A DNA stretch of 15,262 nucleotides from positions 1-15,262 of the forward strand of contig JAESSV010000196.1 in the NCBI GenBank assembly GCA_016763895.1. The letters run 5' to 3'. Numbering within the stretch: position 1 is the stretch's first letter; the number at the start of each line of letters is the position of its first letter. The position numbers were made by a program, and so were the translations under genes. The stretch comes from Magnetovibrio sp. Lineage in GTDB: Bacteria; Pseudomonadota; Alphaproteobacteria; Rhodospirillales; Magnetovibrionaceae. The notes beneath the pieces are model-generated. The model was not told where the DNA came from, did no database searches, and worked only from the letters and a program-made list of their open reading frames with translations. This document shows, one piece after another, positions 1 to 7,257 of the stretch.

Positions 1-982
1 ACAATAAATGCGTGTCGGTTCCGCCTGTGGAAATGGCATAGCCTCCGTCGATCATGGTTTGAGCCAAAACCTTGGCATTGTCCACCACACGCTGAGCATA
101 GCCTTTAAAGCTGGGCTCTAAGGCTTCACCAAAGGCAACGGCCTTGGCCGCGATCACATGCATCAAAGGTCCCCCTTGAAGGCCGGGGAAGATCGCTGAA
201 TTGACCTTTTTCGCGATATCTGGATTGTTGGTGAGGATCATGCCACCCCGGGGGCCACGTAAAGTTTTATGGGTGGTCGTGGTGGTCACGTCCGCAAATG
301 GAACCGGGCTGGGGTGAATGCCCGCAGCCACCAGGCCCGCAAAGTGGGCCATATCCACCATCAAAAGAGCCCCAACCTCATCCGCAATGTCGCGGAAACG
401 TTGGAAATCAATAAAGCGCGGATAGGCGGAACCACCCGCAATGATTAATTTAGGTTTGTGTTCACGGGCCAGGCTTTCAACTTCGTCGAAATCAATGCGC
501 AAATCTTTTTCGCTGACCCCATATTGTACCGCGTTGAACCACTTGCCAGACTGAGCCGGAGGTGCGCCGTGGGTCAAGTGCCCACCCGCCGCCAAGCTCA
601 TGCCCAAAATGGTGTCGCCGGGTTTGAGCAAGGCCATAAACACGCCGCCATTGGCTTGCGCGCCCGAATGCGGCTGAACATTGGCAAATTCACAACCAAA
701 CAGCTCTTTAGCGCGGTCTTGTGCCAATTTTTCAGAAATGTCCACGTACTCGCAACCGCCATAATAGCGACGCCCCGGATAACCTTCGGCGTATTTGTTG
801 GTGAGAACACTACCTTGAGCCTCAAGCACGGCGGTTGAGACGATGTTTTCAGACGCGATCAGTTCAATTTGGTTTTGCTGACGCCCCAATTCTTGATCAA
901 TGGAGGTTTTAATGGCTGGATCATTTTCGGCCAAAGTCTTGGAAAAGAATTGAGCGAGTTCGTCGTTAGGATAAGAGGTCAT
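1..982 (-). CDS. glyA: Serine hydroxymethyltransferase (partial, C-terminus off the left edge)
   Basis: This PLP enzyme interconverts serine and glycine, using tetrahydrofolate as the one-carbon acceptor in the cytoplasm. It starts at ATG 982 ([13 protein letters not shown]) and reads open to the window edge, so about 327 of the usual 420-430 residues are visible. Family signatures in order are IELIASEN near residue 40, [15 protein letters not shown] near 60-75, HLTHG, and the PLP-lysine motif [14 protein letters not shown]. The Schiff-base lysine falls at about codon 239, slightly later than in the E. coli enzyme because of a short N-terminal extension. The start lies 27 bases after the rpiB stop on the same strand, which suggests cotranscription; rpiB-glyA is a familiar alphaproteobacterial pairing. 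Only the missing C-terminus is uncertain. Confidence 0.97.
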   Translation of the reverse strand, partial: MTSYPNDELAQFFSKTLAENDPAIKTSIDQELGRQQNQIELIASENIVSTAVLEAQGSVLTNKYAEGYPGRRYYGGCEYVDISEKLAQDRAKELFGCEFANVQPHSGAQANGGVFMALLKPGDTILGMSLAAGGHLTHGAPPAQSGKWFNAVQYGVSEKDLRIDFDEVESLAREHKPKLIIAGGSAYPRFIDFQRFRDIADEVGALLMVDMAHFAGLVAAGIHPSPVPFADVTTTTTHKTLRGPRGGMILTNNPDIAKKVNSAIFPGLQGGPLMHVIAAKAVAFGEALEPSFKGYAQRVVDNAKVLAQTMIDGGYAISTGGTDTHLL

Positions 983-1009
983 GGGTTGGGACTCTATTAA
1001 ATCAAGAAG

Positions 1010-1456
1010 TTAAACAGGTGGATTGCTGAGTTTGTCGACGCGGCCTTGGTGACGTCCGCCTTCAAAACTTGTACTTAAAAATGCATCTGAGCATTCTTGG
1101 CAAAGGTCTGGGCCGATCATACGGCCACCGAAAACAATCACGTTGGCATCGTTATGTTCGCGGCTTAAACGAGCCCCGGTCACATCGTGGACCAAAGCCG
1201 CCCGGATTTCCGAAAAACGATTGGCCGCTATTGAAATACCTATTCCGCTGCCGCACAGCAACATACCACGGGTGGCTTTTCCATTCTTAAGCGCCTCGGC
1301 CAACTTGTAGCCGAAATCTGGATAATCAACAGATTCGGGTCCATTGACCCCAAGGTCTAAAATTTTATGGCCTTTGCTTTTAAGGTACGTGACCATGTGT
1401 TCCTTAAGGGCTAAAGCTCCGTGATCATTGGCAATGGCTATCGTTTGGCTCGGCAT
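1010..1456 (-). CDS. rpiB: Ribose-5-phosphate isomerase B
   Basis: RpiB interconverts ribose 5-phosphate and ribulose 5-phosphate in the non-oxidative pentose phosphate pathway. At 148 residues it has the normal RpiB/LacAB length. Visible signatures are the N-terminal IAIANDHGALALK (Asp11-His12), the loop GMLLCGSGIGISIAANR with catalytic Cys68, and ARLSREHNDANV with His101, the usual ring-opening histidine. The C-terminal GGRHQGRVDKL is also typical. The ATG at 1456 is preceded by AGGA at 8 bases spacing, which supports this start. The gene sits between panD (90 bases upstream) and glyA (27 bases downstream) on the same strand. Supplying pentose phosphate beside a one-carbon enzyme fits nucleotide-precursor metabolism, though that link is inference. 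Some RpiB relatives act on allose phosphate or galactose phosphate; nothing here suggests those roles. Confidence 0.95.
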   Translation of the reverse strand: MPSQTIAIANDHGALALKEHMVTYLKSKGHKILDLGVNGPESVDYPDFGYKLAEALKNGKATRGMLLCGSGIGISIAANRFSEIRAALVHDVTGARLSREHNDANVIVFGGRMIGPDLCQECSDAFLSTSFEGGRHQGRVDKLSNPPV

Positions 1457-1546
1457 GTAAGGGTCCTTGTTCTAAAACGCAGATAATCTTGACCTTAGTT
1501 ACCATATATCGCGCACCGTTGCCAAGCGGGCACAAGCGCTCGGGCA

Positions 1547-2002
1547 TCATTTATCTTTATTTTGTGCGTTGTCTTTTATATTGACCACTTCAGCCCCGTT
1601 CATGATGCGAAAGTTGTGGCTGCGCTCTTTGCTTTTATAAACATCGTAATAAAGGTCTTGATCGATTTCATTGCCCTCTTTGAAGGTCAAGACCTTTGGC
1701 TTTATGTCATAAATCTCAGACCGATTGATGAATTCACGCGCGGCGACGATAACTTGGTCGCCCGGCTGGCATGAACGGGCCGCCGAGCCATTTAAAACAC
1801 AGCATTTTGATCCGGGTTCACCCAAAATCACATAAGTTTGGATTCTTGCCCCGGAATTTTTATTCCAAATATCGACAAACTCCATGGGTAAAATCCCCAC
1901 ATGCTCACACCAATCCGGATCCAAGGTGATCGATCCTTGGTAGTCAAGGTTTGCATCGGTAACGCGAACACCGTGAAGCTTCGCGCGAATAATTTCGATC
2001 AT
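1547..2002 (-). CDS. panD: Aspartate 1-decarboxylase (PanD) with C-terminal extension
   Basis: PanD decarboxylates L-aspartate to beta-alanine for pantothenate and CoA synthesis. It is made as a proenzyme that cleaves itself to create a pyruvoyl group. The cleavage motif is present as YQGS, placing the break at Gly23-Ser24. Other conserved residues are Lys8 in AKLHGVRVT, Arg53 and Tyr57 in GARIQTYV, and Asn71 in LNGSAA, each one position off the E. coli numbering. Total length is 151 residues against about 126 for the E. coli protein. The extra part follows the core (VIVAAREF) and runs to a lysine- and asparagine-rich end. The start ATG at 2002 lies 12 bases after the stop of the upstream small gene, with AGGA overlapping that stop, so the two are probably translated from one message. 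Confidence 0.92.
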   Translation of the reverse strand: MIEIIRAKLHGVRVTDANLDYQGSITLDPDWCEHVGILPMEFVDIWNKNSGARIQTYVILGEPGSKCCVLNGSAARSCQPGDQVIVAAREFINRSEIYDIKPKVLTFKEGNEIDQDLYYDVYKSKERSHNFRIMNGAEVVNIKDNAQNKDK

Positions 2003-2014
2003 AAAAAATCAATC

Positions 2015-2248
2015 CTACTTGAGGCCCAAATGCTTTTTTCTATTTTTTTCAATAACATAGGCAAGTTTACGCGCCGCCAATAACTTAATTGCGTGATCGC
2101 CCCGTTTGGGGTCCGCAATGGTAATGACTTCGGTTCCCGTGCGCGGGTCAATGGCCGTCACTCGCATAATATTACCTACGCGTTTGACTTCAAACCACAC
2201 TTCACCCATGGGATTTTTCGATCTTGGACGGCTTACTTTTCTTTTCAT
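2015..2248 (-). CDS. Small conserved protein, DUF6898-like
   Basis: This is a basic 77-residue protein with no signal peptide or membrane segment. After a lysine/arginine-rich start, the central part (GEVWFEVKRVGNIMRVTAID, then PRTGTEVITIADPKRG) looks like a short beta-rich unit. It is followed by a helix (AIKLLAARKLAYVIEKNR) and a lysine-rich tail. From memory this pattern matches the DUF6898 family found beside metabolic genes in Rhodospirillales; the function is unknown. I chose ATG 2248. An in-frame TTG at 2278 would add 10 residues but has no clear ribosome binding site. The stop is 12 bases before panD, so the two genes are likely an operon. Its short divergent upstream region is shared with hemB. 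Confidence 0.72.
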   Translation of the reverse strand: MKRKVSRPRSKNPMGEVWFEVKRVGNIMRVTAIDPRTGTEVITIADPKRGDHAIKLLAARKLAYVIEKNRKKHLGLK

Positions 2249-2309
2249 AAGGTCAAGAAATACGCCTCTCAAGCGCAAAAGAAAAGTTTTCTATTGGCTT
2301 ATTGGATAA

Positions 2310-3374
<1,065 letters not shown>

Positions 3375-3393
3375 GAAAAGTGCTTAAACACAA

Positions 3394-3424
3394 AAAAACG
3401 GCGCTGGATTTCAGCGCCGTTTTT
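3394..3424. terminator. Bidirectional intrinsic terminator between hemB and cheW-like gene
   Basis: A perfect inverted repeat pairs AAAAACGGCGCTG (3394-3406) with CAGCGCCGTTTTT (3412-3424) around a 5-base loop. The GC-rich stem is flanked by an A-run on one side and a T-run on the other, so it can terminate transcription in both directions. It lies 20 bases after the hemB stop and 20 bases from the stop of the convergent gene, as expected for a shared terminator. Confidence 0.95.
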
Positions 3425-3444
3425 GAATTTCAAAGCTGACCAGC

Positions 3445-4050
3445 TTACATTTTAATGTCCAACAGACGTTCCACATCAAGAACCACCATTAAATCGGAAT
3501 CAAGACGGTACACGCCGCTGGCAAAATCGCGCCACAAAGGGTCCAAAGTTCCAGGATTGCCCTCGTAGTTTTTCTTGTTCAAACTGATCACGTCACCGAC
3601 ACTGTCCACCAAAAGCGTATACAGTTCATTGTGTTGTTCAACCGTCACGCCCATCATGTGGCTGCGGACTTTGGCTTGAACAGCCTCAACTTGATCGACC
3701 AACTCACGTTCAGCCTCGGGGTCTTCTTTACCACCCGCTTTTACAGCCTCAGCCGCAGCGATCTTGGCCTGTTCAACGGCCTTGTTAATTTCCCGACGCT
3801 CTAGCCCCAAACGGACACGAACATCAATAACGGTCACGATACGGCCCCGCAAGTTGATGGACCCGCGAACTTCTGGTGGAGCCAAAGGGATGGAGGCAAT
3901 TTTTTCGGGCAGCAAAATATCTTGAACAATGAGCACCGGAATACCAAACAATTGACCTGCAATTTTGAAGGTTACAAACTCACGAACATCATCATCGGTC
4001 ATGTTATCGATTTCGGCGTCGTCTGTTGTCACAAGTGCTTGACCTGACAT
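3445..4050 (-). CDS. CheW-like chemotaxis coupling protein with helical insertion
   Basis: CheW proteins bridge chemoreceptors and the CheA kinase. The CheW fold is visible as EFVTFKIAGQLFGIPV (24-39), the hallmark APPEVRGSINLRGRIVTVIDVR (57-78), LLVDSVGDVISL, and SGVYRLDSDLMVVLDVERLL near the C-terminus. At 201 residues it is longer than the usual 150-170. The surplus is an acidic lead of about 20 residues and a charged, alanine-rich stretch at about 86-130 between two strands, predicted helical by eye. The start ATG 4050 has GAGGGAG and AAGG upstream. The gene stands alone, with no cheA, cheY or receptor next to it, so its partner array is elsewhere. It could serve a non-flagellar signalling pathway; I give no gene number. 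Confidence 0.88.
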   Translation of the reverse strand: MSGQALVTTDDAEIDNMTDDDVREFVTFKIAGQLFGIPVLIVQDILLPEKIASIPLAPPEVRGSINLRGRIVTVIDVRVRLGLERREINKAVEQAKIAAAEAVKAGGKEDPEAERELVDQVEAVQAKVRSHMMGVTVEQHNELYTLLVDSVGDVISLNKKNYEGNPGTLDPLWRDFASGVYRLDSDLMVVLDVERLLDIKM

Positions 4051-4291
4051 TGAACCTTAACTCCCTCGTTTTCTGCTAAACAGATTGTAGAATTAATATA
4101 TGGGGGACAGCCCCCAATTATTGCAACACTATATTTGCACAATACTGTAAATGATTGTTCCCAAAGCAGCAATCATACTTTTATGCCCATGATAAAAACC
4201 ATTGGCAATTTACATTCCCCACGGTCTAAAGTGTGCACCTTAAATACTTAACGGATCATATACTTCACCCCCACCACAGGCAATCCAAAAC
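4051..4291. promoter_or_regulatory. Divergent intergenic region, cheW-like / threonine ammonia-lyase
   Basis: These 241 AT-rich bases separate two divergent genes and must hold both promoters. Visible elements are a small hairpin TGGGGG-ACAG-CCCCCA (4101-4116) in the cheW leader and a 7-base inverted repeat ATGATTG/CAATCAT with 12 bases between arms (4151-4176). TTGCA also occurs twice (4121-4125 and 4135-4139). I cannot assign a convincing -35/-10 pair or a known regulator, and I see no small gene here. Confidence 0.45.
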
Positions 4292-5524
4292 ATGAGCTTA
4301 AATCTTCAAGACATTAAAAATGCAGCGAAATTAATTGATGGCCGGGTCTTAAGGACACCTTTCATCCGATCCCTTAAGCTGTCCGAAATCACCGGGGCTG
4401 ATGTATGGTTAAAGCTTGAAAACTTACAACACACGGGTGCTTTTAAAGTGCGCGGCGCCTTGGTTAAGTTGCTCAGTTTATCCCAAAAAGAACGCCAAGA
4501 CGGGGTTGTGGCGGCTTCGGCTGGCAATCATGCGCAAGGCGTTGGTTATTTTTCCCAACAATTGGGTATTCCAGCCACCATTGTTATGCCGACCGGCACG
4601 CCTTTTACTAAAATTTCAAGAACCGAAGCCTTTGGGGCGACGGTGGTTTTGCATGGCGGCGACTTCATTGCCGCCCGTGATCATGCTTACGAGCTGTCCA
4701 AAGAACACGGCTATGCCTTTGTCCACCCTTACGATGACGACCATGTTATGGCCGGGCAAGGCACCATTGCCTTGGAAATCCTTGAAGACAAACCCGATCT
4801 GGATGCCTTAATTGTTGCCATCGGTGGCGGTGGTTTAATTTCAGGCATCGGCACCGCAGCCAAGGCATTGAGGCCGGAAATCGAAATCTATGGTGTTCAG
4901 GCCGCCTTGTACCCTTCGATGTATGACGCTTACCATCATGTGGTGACAGCTTTCACCGGCGATCAGACCATTGCCGATGGGATCGCCGTGAAAGAGCCCA
5001 GCGCCAACACCTATGCCATCATTGAAAAAGTCGTCGATGATGTCTTTTTGACGGGGGAAATGGAAATCGAAGAAGCCATTCAGATGTACCTGGAAACCCA
5101 ACGCATTATTTCCGAAGGCGCGGGCGCCGCGTCCTTGGCTGGCTTGATGAAAAACAAGGATCGTTTCAAAGGCAAAAGTGTCGGTTTGATCGTATCCGGA
5201 GGCAATATTGATTCTCGGATGTTGTCGTCTATCTTGATGCGGGGGCTGGCGCGCGAGGGGCGTTTGGCCAGCTTAAGGATCAATATCCCTGACACTCCCG
5301 GCGTTTTGGCCACCATTTCGACCATTATCGGAGAAAGCGGCGCGAATATTATCGAAGTCCATCACCAACGTTTGTTTTCAGATGTTGCGCTTAAGCAAAC
5401 CCAAATTGACGTTGCCATCGAAACGCTGGACCGCAAACACGTTCGCAACATCGTAGAATTGTTGTGTGATTCAGGATTTAAGACCCGCGTGCTGAGCTCG
5501 ACAACGGGCGGTGAAGGTGAATAA
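4292..5524 (+). CDS. ilvA: Threonine ammonia-lyase with C-terminal ACT domain
   Basis: This PLP enzyme deaminates threonine to 2-oxobutanoate, the entry step to isoleucine. The PLP lysine is Lys52 in TGAFKVRGA. The substrate loop SAGNHAQG is at 76-83, the phosphate-binding glycine loop IGGGGLISG at 177-185, and SEGAGAA and SGGN follow at about 274 and 302. Residues from about 326 to 400 (LRINIPDTPGVLATISTIIGE) form one ACT domain. That domain and the length of 410 residues place it in the medium-form threonine ammonia-lyases, between short catabolic TdcB and long IlvA with two ACT-like modules. A single ACT domain suggests amino-acid feedback, but whether the enzyme is biosynthetic or degradative cannot be settled from sequence. 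The ribosome binding site is weak (AGG at 11 bases). Confidence 0.92.
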   Translation: MSLNLQDIKNAAKLIDGRVLRTPFIRSLKLSEITGADVWLKLENLQHTGAFKVRGALVKLLSLSQKERQDGVVAASAGNHAQGVGYFSQQLGIPATIVMPTGTPFTKISRTEAFGATVVLHGGDFIAARDHAYELSKEHGYAFVHPYDDDHVMAGQGTIALEILEDKPDLDALIVAIGGGGLISGIGTAAKALRPEIEIYGVQAALYPSMYDAYHHVVTAFTGDQTIADGIAVKEPSANTYAIIEKVVDDVFLTGEMEIEEAIQMYLETQRIISEGAGAASLAGLMKNKDRFKGKSVGLIVSGGNIDSRMLSSILMRGLAREGRLASLRINIPDTPGVLATISTIIGESGANIIEVHHQRLFSDVALKQTQIDVAIETLDRKHVRNIVELLCDSGFKTRVLSSTTGGEGE

Positions 5525-5540
5525 GGTTAACTTTTAAGTC

Positions 5541-5753
5541 CTATTTTCCACCAAAGGAATCGTCACTGATATCGCTCAGGGCGGGAGCACAACCAACACT
5601 TTGCAAACAATTGAGTTTTGCCGCATGACCGGAAAGTGCATGCTTTCCCCCTGCCGCTGGGCTGGCCTTTTGACTGCGCCGGGCTTCTTCAATTTGGCCC
5701 TCTGCATGACGGCGAAGATGATCCATGCCTGAAATATGCTGCCAAACGCTCAT
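5541..5753 (-). CDS. Unrecognised 70-residue protein
   Basis: I do not recognise this protein. From ATG 5753 it reads 70 residues: MSVWQHISGMDHLRRHAEGQ, then a charged helix-like stretch (IEEARRSQ), a small-residue and His/Gly-containing middle, and a tail with two cysteines (NCLQSVGCAP) ending in SDDSFGGK. It has no signal peptide or membrane segment. AGGA lies 8 bases before ATG 5753, so I prefer this over the in-frame ATG at 5771. Support for a real gene is the good ribosome binding site, plus an AT-rich -10-like element and a CRP/FNR-like palindrome placed correctly upstream. The gene is convergent with ilvA, 16 bases away with no terminator seen. Without conservation data a chance reading frame is possible. 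Confidence 0.55.
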   Translation of the reverse strand: MSVWQHISGMDHLRRHAEGQIEEARRSQKASPAAGGKHALSGHAAKLNCLQSVGCAPALSDISDDSFGGK

Positions 5754-5790
5754 AGTAGATATCCTTTTCAAGAAATTGTTCGCTGATGAC

Positions 5791-5836
5791 TATATTTATA
5801 GACGCGACAGACGGGCTTGAAAGTGATCCACGTCAC
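5791..5836 (-). promoter_or_regulatory. Candidate promoter with CRP/FNR-like operator for the small gene
   Basis: On the minus strand, GTGA-N6-TCAC (5823-5836) matches both half-sites of the classic CRP consensus. Further along, TATAAATATA (5800-5791) provides a -10-like element. If the -10 is TATAAA (5800-5795), the start point falls near 5788 and the palindrome is centred close to -41.5, the class II activator position. The predicted message would have a leader of about 35 bases before ATG 5753. This arrangement is read by eye; the regulator is unknown. Confidence 0.45.
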
Positions 5837-5839
5837 ATC

Positions 5840-6454
5840 TTACAAACGTTTACAGATCAAGTGGCTTTCTCGACGGTCATTCACAAAGACCTCTTGGTCA
5901 AAAGCAACACCATCGGCCCAAAATGAATTGCTGATAAAGAAAGCCCCTTTGGGCATTTGTTGATCCACTTTCAAACACAACCGGTCCATGGGGGCCGGGG
6001 AAAGAAAGGCATAGGCCATATTGAACCCGCCAAGATCAACGGCCCACAAACTTTGAAAACGTACGGCCGCATTGGGAAGGAACGCCACCCGCAGCTTGGA
6101 AATTAAATAAGGCCCCGGCGCCGTTTCAACGCCAACCACATCCCAATTGGGGTGAGAACGAGCCAAATAAGCCACGGCTCCTCCTAATCCGCACCCCAGA
6201 TCAATAAACCGAGGGCGAACGTCTTTGGGCACGGGTTCGTCTTTCAACACCTCAGACAACGCCGCCCATGTGGTGCGGTTGCTGAGATACAAAGGGACGC
6301 GTTCCCGCAACGTGTTTGAATAAAAAAGGAAAATAACGACAAAAACGAGGGGGAAAAGCCATGATGGGGGCTGAAAAACAATAATGGCCCAAACAATGCC
6401 CCAAACAATCGCTCCGATGAGGACGATAAAAAGAACCCGACTCCCCTGCCCCAT
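5840..6454 (-). CDS. Membrane-anchored class I SAM-dependent methyltransferase
   Basis: The first 46 residues hold two hydrophobic segments (about 7-27 and 31-46) joined by QPPS, which should anchor the protein in the inner membrane. A Rossmann methyltransferase domain follows, with motif I FIDLGCGLGG at 83-92 and the acidic strand end VGVETAPGPY near 110. A later part reads RFQSLWAVDLGGFNMAYAFL, followed by a ...KVDQQMPKGAFFISNSF strand. The one or two N-terminal membrane segments, the IDLG motif I and the SLW-DL segment recall the FAM173/ATPSCKMT family of membrane protein-lysine methyltransferases; this is recall, not a search. It starts 17 bases after the stop of the flavin reductase, so they are probably one operon. 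Its substrate is not evident. A generic small-molecule methyltransferase is the alternative. Confidence 0.8.
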   Translation of the reverse strand: MGQGSRVLFIVLIGAIVWGIVWAIIVFQPPSWLFPLVFVVIFLFYSNTLRERVPLYLSNRTTWAALSEVLKDEPVPKDVRPRFIDLGCGLGGAVAYLARSHPNWDVVGVETAPGPYLISKLRVAFLPNAAVRFQSLWAVDLGGFNMAYAFLSPAPMDRLCLKVDQQMPKGAFFISNSFWADGVAFDQEVFVNDRRESHLICKRL

Positions 6455-6471
6455 GACGTGGTCCTTAACTG

Positions 6472-6963
6472 TTACAGGTCGTCACCAGGGCGTTTATAAC
6501 GGCCCTGACAATATAAAAGAGGAACGCGATCTTGTGCCAGATCAAGCTTGCTCACGCGGCCAATGACGATCTGGTGGTCTCCGGCAAGGAGGGTGGCTTC
6601 TAAATCGCATTCTAAAGTCGTCACGGCCCCTGCGACCAAAGGTGATCCGTTTGCGGCCGTATAACAGCCTTGCTCAGGTATTTTTCCTTCACCGGGTTTG
6701 GCAAAGTGATCCGACATCGCCTTTTGGTCTTCGGCCAAGATGCTTATGGAGAACTTTCCGGCATCAATAATTTCGTGAGTCCTTGGTGTTTCGTTGCCCA
6801 AACAAACCAAAACCAATGGGGGATCAAGAGACACCGATGAAAATGAGTTTACGGTCATTCCAATTTGCACGCCGTCATTGCGTTTGGCTCCCAAAACACA
6901 TATTCCCGTGGTAAAACCGGCCATGGCTTTGCGGAACTCTTGATGATTAATCTTTGTGCTCAC
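6472..6963 (-). CDS. Flavin reductase-like, FMN-binding domain protein
   Basis: This is a 163-residue single-domain protein of the flavin reductase-like family (HpaC/RutF type). Such proteins bind FMN or FAD and use NAD(P)H to supply reduced flavin to a partner monooxygenase. Signatures are FRKAMAGFTTGICVLGA near residue 9, the flavin-binding GMTVNSFSSVSLDPPLVLVCL at 35-55, FSISILAEDQ near 71, and GDHQIVIGRV near 128. The start is GTG at 6963, with GGAG 10 bases upstream. No oxygenase gene lies nearby, so the partner, if any, is unknown. The downstream membrane methyltransferase, 17 bases away, may be cotranscribed. Upstream is the divergent region shared with motA. Members of this family are often annotated loosely, so I give no symbol. 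Confidence 0.9.
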   Translation of the reverse strand: MSTKINHQEFRKAMAGFTTGICVLGAKRNDGVQIGMTVNSFSSVSLDPPLVLVCLGNETPRTHEIIDAGKFSISILAEDQKAMSDHFAKPGEGKIPEQGCYTAANGSPLVAGAVTTLECDLEATLLAGDHQIVIGRVSKLDLAQDRVPLLYCQGRYKRPGDDL

Positions 6964-7174
6964 TTAATTTGCGCTCCTGCGATTCTCTTGGATTTTGCCG
7001 ATAATAACTGTAGATAAGCTTGCTGTACCATAGATCAACTCAAAATTTTGTAAACGTTCAATACATATTCCAAAAGCCTGCAAACACACCTTATTCCCTA
7101 TTATTCCAGAACAAATGGATATGCTATTACCTTTGCTTGTAAGGGGTTTGTTTACAAATAAAGTGGGAAATAAC

Positions 7175-7202
7175 TTGATCTTAAGGGCGGGCAACAGATA
7201 AT
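7175..7202 (+). promoter_or_regulatory. Candidate sigma-70-type promoter for motA
   Basis: TTGATC (7175-7180) and GATAAT (7197-7202) are separated by 16 bases and agree with the sigma-70 consensus at 4 of 6 and 5 of 6 positions. The start point would be near 7209, about 49 bases before the motA ATG. The -10 lies inside a perfect 11-base palindrome, CAGATAATCTG (7195-7205), which could be an operator. The rest of the 294-base interval between the flavin reductase and motA is AT-rich, and I see no other clear element in it. Confidence 0.4.
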
Positions 7203-7257
7203 CTGCCTCAGCAAGACTTTAGTTTAATAGATTGATTCTTTCGGGACGCATTTTCAC

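Noticed and set aside
458..838. Plus-strand reading frame of 126 codons
   Set aside because: It lies wholly within glyA on the opposite strand, whose signatures are unmistakable, so it is a shadow of that gene.
4292..5524. Serine racemase or short catabolic TdcB
   Set aside because: The C-terminal ACT domain and 410-residue length indicate a medium-form threonine ammonia-lyase.
6964..7194. Reading frame of 76 codons ahead of the flavin reductase
   Set aside because: It begins with TTG and has no ribosome binding site. Its composition is like AT-rich intergenic DNA and it shows no recognisable motif. It occupies the divergent promoter region.
6964..7257. Sigma-54 promoter for motA
   Set aside because: A GG...GC pair near 7113-7135 has spacing much too long for the -24/-12 pattern.
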